Shown here in pieces: positions 58,196 through 64,000 of a DNA stretch of 64,000 nt. The notes below the pieces were generated by a model. It was not told the origin of the DNA. It saw only the letters and a list, made by a program, of their open reading frames with translations, and searched no databases. The stretch is taken from NCBI GenBank assembly GCA_963691655.1, contig OY829328.1, forward strand, positions 73,350,400-73,414,399, given 5' to 3'. The first letter of the stretch is position 1; the number at the start of each line of letters is the position of its first letter. Made by a program: the position numbers and the translations under genes. Origin of the DNA: Toxonevra muliebris (Eukaryota > Arthropoda > Insecta > Diptera > Pallopteridae).

Positions 58196-61100
58196 TTATG
58201 GTATTTTCATAACAATCCACGGTACACGCCCATAATTCTTATAATAATAATAATCATATGCCAATTTGCCCAATATTAATATAATTAAACTTGCTAAAAC
58301 TACATTTAATATATCTACAGGATGAATTTTTGGATCTTCGTCTAATTCGCATACATCCTCGCGTGTAATGGACAGAACACTTGCATGATTCAGCTCATCA
58401 CCGCGTTTATAGGTGCACGTTACATTCCATGAGTCACGTAAAATATCATTATATTTAATGAGTATCTCACGGAAACGCATAGCAAAAATGCATGTACAAG
58501 ACCATGGATTCATGCTGAGCAAAAGAAGATTAGCATTTGGTGCATGTTCAAGTGCGTTATCCAAAGCATAAACGGGAATCTGTGAAGAAAAATGAAAATG
58601 GAGAAATATAATTGTATTCATATGTGAAGCGATGGAAGAAGAAAGATCACAGTGTATTTGAAACTTTATTACTAGATAACAGAGGCTGAAAGCAAAAGCG
58701 GTATAACTTCTTAGTTTGGGGGAAAAAACTGACTTTAGAGCAAAGGCGGTACGAATATCGTTAAGAGAAAAAGTAAAATAAAATACTGTGTAACAGGCAG
58801 GCTTAAATAACGTATATGTGTCGTCATCACAACAACAGTGTATACAGAAACGGGTAAATCAGACAGCCGTTTCGGAATCCGCCACGATTCCTCATCAGTG
58901 ATCTTAGTGATACTTCTTAATCTTTCAATATCCGATATAAGCTACTAATATTTGAAATCATAACAAAGAATTACAGATTTGATTCCAAATATCTTTACTG
59001 AATAGAGATATTGAAAGAAAACTACCACTACCGTTCTGTATACTTATTTGTTGCTGTGCTTTTCTCATTACTAGTAGTCTGCATAACAGTTCGTTATTTC
59101 AAAGTCTAGTACATGAGAGAGAGTGTGTGTGTGTTGAATCAAGCCATATTCAATTAACTTGTTATGTTTTTTGAAGCACATACAATACATGGAACAGTAG
59201 TCAAGACTTTGAAAAATTAACAACTAGATTTAATTTTCATAGTCTACAAAAAACATAATAAAATAAAATACGTTCAGAGCAAAAGCAGATTAAGTCGCTG
59301 TGATTATTTTGCTCTGGAAGAAGATTCTTGCTCTTACTTTAAGTTGTTTAATTTTCACTCAAAGTCATATTACTTGTACCGTTCTTGCGCTGAGGTATAA
59401 ATTTATGTATTCCACTTTTGAAGTGAAACTTCTTTTCTCTTGTCCTAGAGCAAAACCAACCAGATGTGACGTCGCGCGTAAGTTTGCAATGCGTCATAAT
59501 TTTGTCGAGCAATGTGCATGAGGGGCTAAATATCAATATTCCGTAACTGAATTCACGAGCAAACTATATAATAAACGATTCATAAATAGTTTTAATTCAA
59601 TATAACATATTAATTACACACACACACACGCCTATGACAGAAAGAACAATGTTTAGCGTCGCCATCTTAAAGTTTATGACAGTTATACATTTCACATACA
59701 GATGGCGCAAATGTCCAAGGAATTACGTGAAGATGTCGCAAACAAAGAGTTCGCTACAATTGTCATCGAAATTACCGGTACAGAATTGCAATTTTTGTTC
59801 TAGCATTAATCCCAAAAAAAAAGAAGTGATCTTGTGTATTAACGAACACAAGGCAGAAGTGAAACTTCTTGTGAACTAAACGAAACACAAGCGAATGAAA
59901 TTAAAAATTGGTTGTGTATTAACGAACACAAGGCAGAAGTGAAACTTCTTGTGAACTAAACGAAACACAAGCAAATGAAATTAAAAAACACAAGCCAATG
60001 AAGTAAAAAATTTAGCGATTGAAAAATTTCATTTGCTTGTTATTTGCTTGTGTTTCGTTTAGTTCGCAAGAAGTTTCACTTCTGCCTTGTGTTCGTTAAT
60101 ACACAATTTAGTTTTTTGCTCTTATAAAAATTTTAACCCGCCTTTGCTCTCAGCCTCTCACATCATTGCAAATTTTCAGAAAAGTCGTTTTGTTCTGATA
60201 GTTCATCCTCTTCCACTTCATTTGTAATACTAATTTATTTAAACTAAGTTGATATTCTTATTCATGCGTAAAGAGAAAATATCACATGCTTTGCTTTCAA
60301 TCGACAAATTAAAGCTGTTAGTTTCCTTTAAGCGAGAGTAAAATCCTCTTAATATGGTCACTAAAAATATGAACCCATATGAAACTCATAATTATACTAG
60401 AATTTATTATAAATCAGAACTTACTTTTTTCAATTTGTTACCCCGCAAACTCAATAATCGAAAATTTTCTAACCAAAAACCACCTTCAAGTGCATCAATA
60501 TTTTCAATACGATTGTTATCCAGATGTATATCGACAACATGACGATAACTGGGATTATTCCGGAGTGGTAGTATATCCGATATCTAAATAAATTGATATA
60601 TGATTATTATGGTAAATTGTGGAAATTTGAAAGTAAATATTAGAAGATGTACTACTTACCATATTATCATTAACGTAAAGCATTGTCGTATTCGTTGGCA
60701 GATATGCTGGCAATCGTTGAAATTGTAAATTAGAACAATTCACTGTGAAAAGCGGAATGTGTGATTTTGGTATGATGTGATGCATTGTGCAAGTACAATT
60801 TCTAAGCTCAGGATGTGATTGGCATTCGTTTTTCAATATCTGAAAATATGCAAATAATTTCATATCTATCGAGCATAGACGTTGTAATGCTATAGAAATG
60901 AAGGGGAATGAAACGCCGAGTATTCAGGGTGGCAATGAGTTATTTTACAAAACAGTATCATTACATATAAAATAGTATTAAACAAACGAGTATATTTCGA
61001 CCAAAAACAACTCTGCAACGAGGTGAATGTAACCACCTTGGCCGAGCACGCGAGAAAATTTTTTGTGTTCGTTGAACACCGAGCACCAATATAACCAGGC

Positions 61101-62355
61101 GCTAAAGAGGTGAAAACTCGCCTTAAGTACTGACAGATAGTGCCAATATAACCAGGCGCTAAAGAGGTGAAAACTCGCCTTAAGTACTGACAGATAGTGC
61201 CAATATAACCAGGCGCTAAAGAGGTGAAAACTCGCCTTAAGTACTGACAGATAGTGCCTAATATTTTTATAGATTCATACTGATTTTCTTGATAATTTTA
61301 AAGAACTGTTCTACTAATCTAAATGTTCAAAGAGAGCCTGATCTACTGTTAGTCTAATAGTCACTTTACTGCTACTAGTTCCACTTTATGCTGTGATATG
61401 TGTGTGAACTTATCCGTAATCAAAAAGTATAAAAAAAAATTTCTTAATCGCTAAAATTTGTATTGATTAGAGAATAGTTTTCCTCACCACTTTGTAGTTC
61501 ATCACCGTTAACATACGACGATCTTTATACTTTTTATCCGTGCATATCAAATCATCACGATCTGCTACATGTGCACCTTTTTCCGGTATTAAAAGCCATT
61601 TAAAATTACGTGTACAATTCCATGGATTACCTAAATCCCAACTAAACAATGTTAAATTATAAAAATCATTTCAAAGAATAAATTCTGGCGTTAAACTTAC
61701 CAGCCAAGTAGAGTTTTTCAAAATAACGTGGCAGCAAGAGAGGACCATCCAATTGTATCAATTTATTCCAACGTAAATCAACCACTTTGAGAGAGTGTAC
61801 ACGCTTAAATGTGCGTGAATTGATTTGTGATAAATTGGTCCATGATATATTTATGGTCTATAATTGATTTAAAGTATCAAGGTTCTGTAAATTATAGAAA
61901 ATATTCATATATTACCTACCTGTAAAGTAAACATTTCCGGAAAATCAAATATGATTTCTCTTAAGTCACTATATTCAATGGTGAGTGCACGTATTTTCGG
62001 GAATGGCAATAAGTCTGTGAGTGGATTGAAAACTGTATTAGGCCAGCCACAAAGTATAATCTCTTCTAATTTATGAATTTTTTGTTCGCTGTTATTAAAA
62101 AAAAAATTAAATAAAATAAATTAACTACATAGAATCATTGAAGTGCATATCTATACAATTTTTAGTTGGTTTAGAATCTTTTTAACTTACGGTATTGTTA
62201 GCAAATTGTTCATACCGCCATAACAACGTAGAGCTCCATAACGCCCGTATCTAGTGCAATTGCCAGCAGTTGCCTCGGGCGATTGTTTCCAATCAACACA
62301 TGAAAAGTTATGCTGATGAAAATGTGATATATACTCCGCGGAAGTAATGATTGGT
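58196..62355 (-). CDS. Two-block LRR transmembrane protein (5' partial)
   Basis: Type I surface protein with leucine-rich repeats. Exons: 62355-62191, 62088-61920, 61857-61701, 61630-61488, 60839-60660, 60583-60425, 58579-58196; 451 visible residues, all phases agree. Order: Cys-bearing N-terminal segment (NFSCVDWKQ ... GNCTRYGR), LRRs (LEEIILCGWPN, IRALTIEYSDL, LQTINISWTNL, LKVVDLRWNKL), a first LRR C-cap (AGNPWNCTRNFKWLL), a second Cys-rich cap (CQSHPELRNCTC), LRRs (VVDIHLDNNRIENI, FRLLSLRGNKL), a second C-cap (NPWSCTCIFAMRF), a transmembrane helix (VVLASLIILILGKLAY) and a short conserved-looking tail (GRVPWIVMKIP). The first base of 62355 completes a codon from an exon I could not find, so the signal peptide is missing. 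The layout recalls fly LRR proteins such as halfway/swi2, but I cannot assign it. Confidence 0.85.
58826..58913 (-). ncRNA. Hammerhead ribozyme-like core
   Basis: On the minus strand CTGATGA (58898-58892) is followed by a perfect 6-bp stem GGAATC/GATTCC closing a GTGGCG loop, then GAAA (58873-58870): the invariant hammerhead core with the expected G10.1-C11.1 pair. Stem III can form as ACGG with CCGT (around 58850) and puts a GUU cleavage triplet at 58851-58849. Stem I is weak: only one base pair next to the core, with a possible distal ATCAC/GTGAT pairing. It may be a decayed ribozyme from a Penelope-like or related retroelement. Confidence 0.55.
59655..59708. promoter_or_regulatory. Second CTCF-like inverted motif
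   Basis: ACATACAGATGGCGC at 59694-59708 is identical to one arm of the 8.8-kb hairpin, and a decayed partner (GCGTCGCCATCT) lies at about 59656-59667 in the opposite orientation. Confidence 0.4.
59832..60106. repeat. 80-bp direct duplication with inverted copy
   Basis: Two near-identical 80-bp units (59832-59911 and 59912-59989, each starting TTGTGTATTAACGAACACAA), a short third start, then an inverted copy at 60027-60106. The inverted arm pairs with either unit for about 75 bp with few mismatches, so a transcript through it would form a long, almost perfect hairpin. Confidence 0.85.
61087..61257. repeat. Three perfect 57-bp tandem repeats
   Basis: Units at 61087, 61144 and 61201, each containing CAATATAACCAGGCGC and GAGGTGAAAACTCGCC, without differences between copies. 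They lie in the LRR intron between exons 60839 and 61488. Perfect identity implies recent expansion or an assembly duplication. Confidence 0.92.
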
Positions 62356-62859
62356 CTGTAAAAAAATTAATTAGAATAAATTTGAATAATTTTTTAAAAT
62401 TAATAAATAATTTATAAAATTTGTTCCACACACATGAGACAGAGGAGTGTGGTAGTTTATTTTCTTTTTTAGGCTTATATTTTAACTTAATCATAACTTA
62501 TAAAGTTAACAAATTTTTTTCCACATAAATGGGTAGTAAATTAACATGATAAAAGCAAAAGCCTTGACCTAATTCTTGTGGTAGATATGAGTTAATTTTG
62601 TGATATGTGTCATTCTTAGCAAAATTCTTTAAATAATGATAATATCTTTGCTTAAATTAGCATAAGCAACGTTTTCAGGCTTCATGTAAACCAACCCAAT
62701 AAACATTTGCTTTTGATTCCATAGCAAATAAATCCCATTACCAACCCTGATATTTGATGTATCAAAAGATAATAAGTAATGGTTGATTTTTAACTTTCCA
62801 AACAAAAAAAAAAAAGCACAAAAACGTCAAATTGCACGATCTAGGTGGTCAACTCAGTG

Positions 62860-63620
62860 GTCCGAAACGTAAGATAAATTGTTCACCGAACTCATTTTTG
62901 AAACCACATGTCGACCAAATTCATCTCGTATATTTTGAGAGGGGAAAAAATATCGAAATCTTCAAACGATTGACGGTAACGTTGTAGCCATCGTCATCTT
63001 TAAAGAAATATGGACCGATGATTCCGCCAGCCCTTAAACCCCACCAAACAGTGCGTCTTGCTGGACCCATTGGCAGCTCGGTATTGCCTTTGGTTGCTTA
63101 TCAGACAAAATACGATAATTTTTGGTTATTAGCATACCTATTCAACCAAAGACGAGCTTCGTCGCTGTGCACAATTTTTTCAGTAAAAAAAAACGGATCT
63201 TCCTCAAGTTCTCCTAAGGCCCACTCACCGAAAATTCTATGCTGTGTCAAATCGCCCGGCTTCAGTTCCTGAACGAGATGTATTTAATACGCTTTTAGAC
63301 CAAGGTCCTCGGGTAAAATCTTTAACGTAGACGACTGAGAGATCCAATTGCTACAAACGCTCACGGATGGACAAATCACGTCTATGGCAGCAATATTTTC
63401 CTCTATACGCATTCTACACATAGGAATAGGTGGATTGATAAAAATTGGCGCAAAGTTTTGTTACTCCGGCTTGAATTGTTTGCTCAATCGGTCGATTATG
63501 ACGACCATAAAATGGTCGAAGTATTTGAAAAATATTTCTCGAAGATCACGAATTTTGATAATAAAATTCAAACTTTTTTCAACGTTACTCGGGTGGAAAG
63601 ACTTATATCCATAAAGGGGC
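62860..63620 (-). pseudogene. mariner-like DDE transposase relic
   Basis: The minus strand, in shifting frames, reads KIVHSDEARLWLNRYANNQ (second catalytic Asp block), PARRTVWWGLRAGGIIGPYFFKDDDGYNVTVN (given here only as landmarks: RRTVWWGL, GGIIGPYFF, GYNVTVN). These match the insect mariner/ITm superfamily in the order SDEAHFWLNGYVNKQN, VTVWCGL, GGIIGPYFF. Several stops and frame changes; inactive. Confidence 0.78.
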
Positions 63621-63624
63621 GAAT

Positions 63625-63690
63625 ACACGATACAATGGCTGTACAACTATCTGTCAGACTTCGTCATCGCATACAGCTATTGTATCGTGT
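63625..63690. repeat. 19-bp hairpin
   Basis: ACACGATACAATGGCTGTA (63625-63643) pairs with 63672-63690 at 18 of 19 positions with a 28-nt loop, followed by a GT run. Size resembles a pre-miRNA, but it may be a transposon end. Confidence 0.6.
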
Positions 63691-64000
63691 GTGTGTGTGT
63701 GTACAAAATGCTTATCGTCCCGATATCGCACGATCGAAAGCTTTCGACACAATATTTCAATCGCCTATGCGAGATGACTGCGAGCCAATTTTTTGGTTTT
63801 TTAGATTGCAAGCAAATCGCATAGTGTATGTATATTAACAGCCAACAGATCGATACTGGTACAATACAAATCGGTACAGCAATTGCATCTTGTATTCCGT
63901 ACTTGACATATGACAAGCAAAACGAGTAGAAAAGTTGAAATATCTCAACTTTGAATGCGCAGAAAGCTTAGAACCCGTGTTACGGAAGTTAGGTTTAAGT

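Larger units (their letters stand above)
58682..60157. mobile_element. 1.5-kb inverted-repeat-bounded unit in LRR intron
   Basis: Its borders GAGGCTGAAAGCAAAAGCGG (58682-58701) and the complement at 60138-60157 match at 18 of 20 positions. It contains a hammerhead-like core, a CTCF-like inverted motif (59655-59708), a CA repeat (59619-59632) and a long duplicated hairpin (59832-60106). Further internal echoes of AGAGCAAAAGC occur at 58737 and 59277. No protein domain found. Element identity is inferred from structure. Confidence 0.5.
62356..64000. other. LRR upstream intron or flank
   Basis: No further LRR exon was found. Contains a transposase relic (62860-63620) and a 19-bp hairpin (63625-63690). 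The missing first exon must be in here unrecognised, or beyond the window. Confidence 0.45.

Overview
The window is AT-rich nuclear DNA from an insect, most likely a fly (Diptera) outside Drosophila. The genes are split by short GT-AG introns, intergenic space is full of transposon debris and degenerate short-period repeats, and the gene set (P32, a Sema-1-type semaphorin, Hps4, MADF-BESS factor, LRR receptor-like protein) is fly-like. A complete fibrillar collagen helix argues against Drosophila melanogaster, which is known to lack fibrillar collagens. A tephritid or other non-drosophilid fly is my inference. No tRNA, rRNA or CRISPR gene was seen.

Layout. 1.4-6.4 kb (+): the 3' part of a fibrillar procollagen gene (VWC domain, minor helix, 338 uninterrupted Gly-X-Y triplets, C-propeptide). 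10.1-11.3 kb (-): mitochondrial P32/C1QBP. 12.0-12.4 kb (+): TRIAP1/Mdm35-like twin-CX9C protein. 13.0-15.1 kb (-): ZCCHC4-like rRNA m6A methyltransferase, tail to tail with TRIAP1. 16.8-18.7 kb (+): MADF-BESS factor, with a TIR element just upstream. 18.7-27.6 kb: no host gene; it holds a decayed Tc1-like element, LINE debris, a piggyBac-like MITE with a TTAA duplication and two long degenerate arrays. 27.6-34.3 kb (-): transmembrane class-1 semaphorin. 40.6-53.0 kb (+): Hps4, whose proposed start lies in an 8-nt coding exon and whose large intron carries a LINE with a long open RT frame inside a repeat array. 58.2-62.4 kb (-): two-block LRR transmembrane protein, 5' end not found. 62.9-63.6 kb (-): mariner-like transposase relic.

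The genes do not form one pathway. P32 and TRIAP1 are mitochondrial, ZCCHC4 serves ribosomes, Hps4 (BLOC-3) serves lysosome-related organelles, and collagen, semaphorin and LRR protein are secreted or surface proteins. All exon joins were made by hand from splice motifs and reading phase; the summed coding lengths stay in frame.

The least explained part is the LRR-gene intron at 58.7-60.2 kb: an inverted-repeat-bounded unit holding a hammerhead-ribozyme-like core, a CTCF-like inverted motif also found at 8.8 kb, and an 80-bp duplicated long hairpin.
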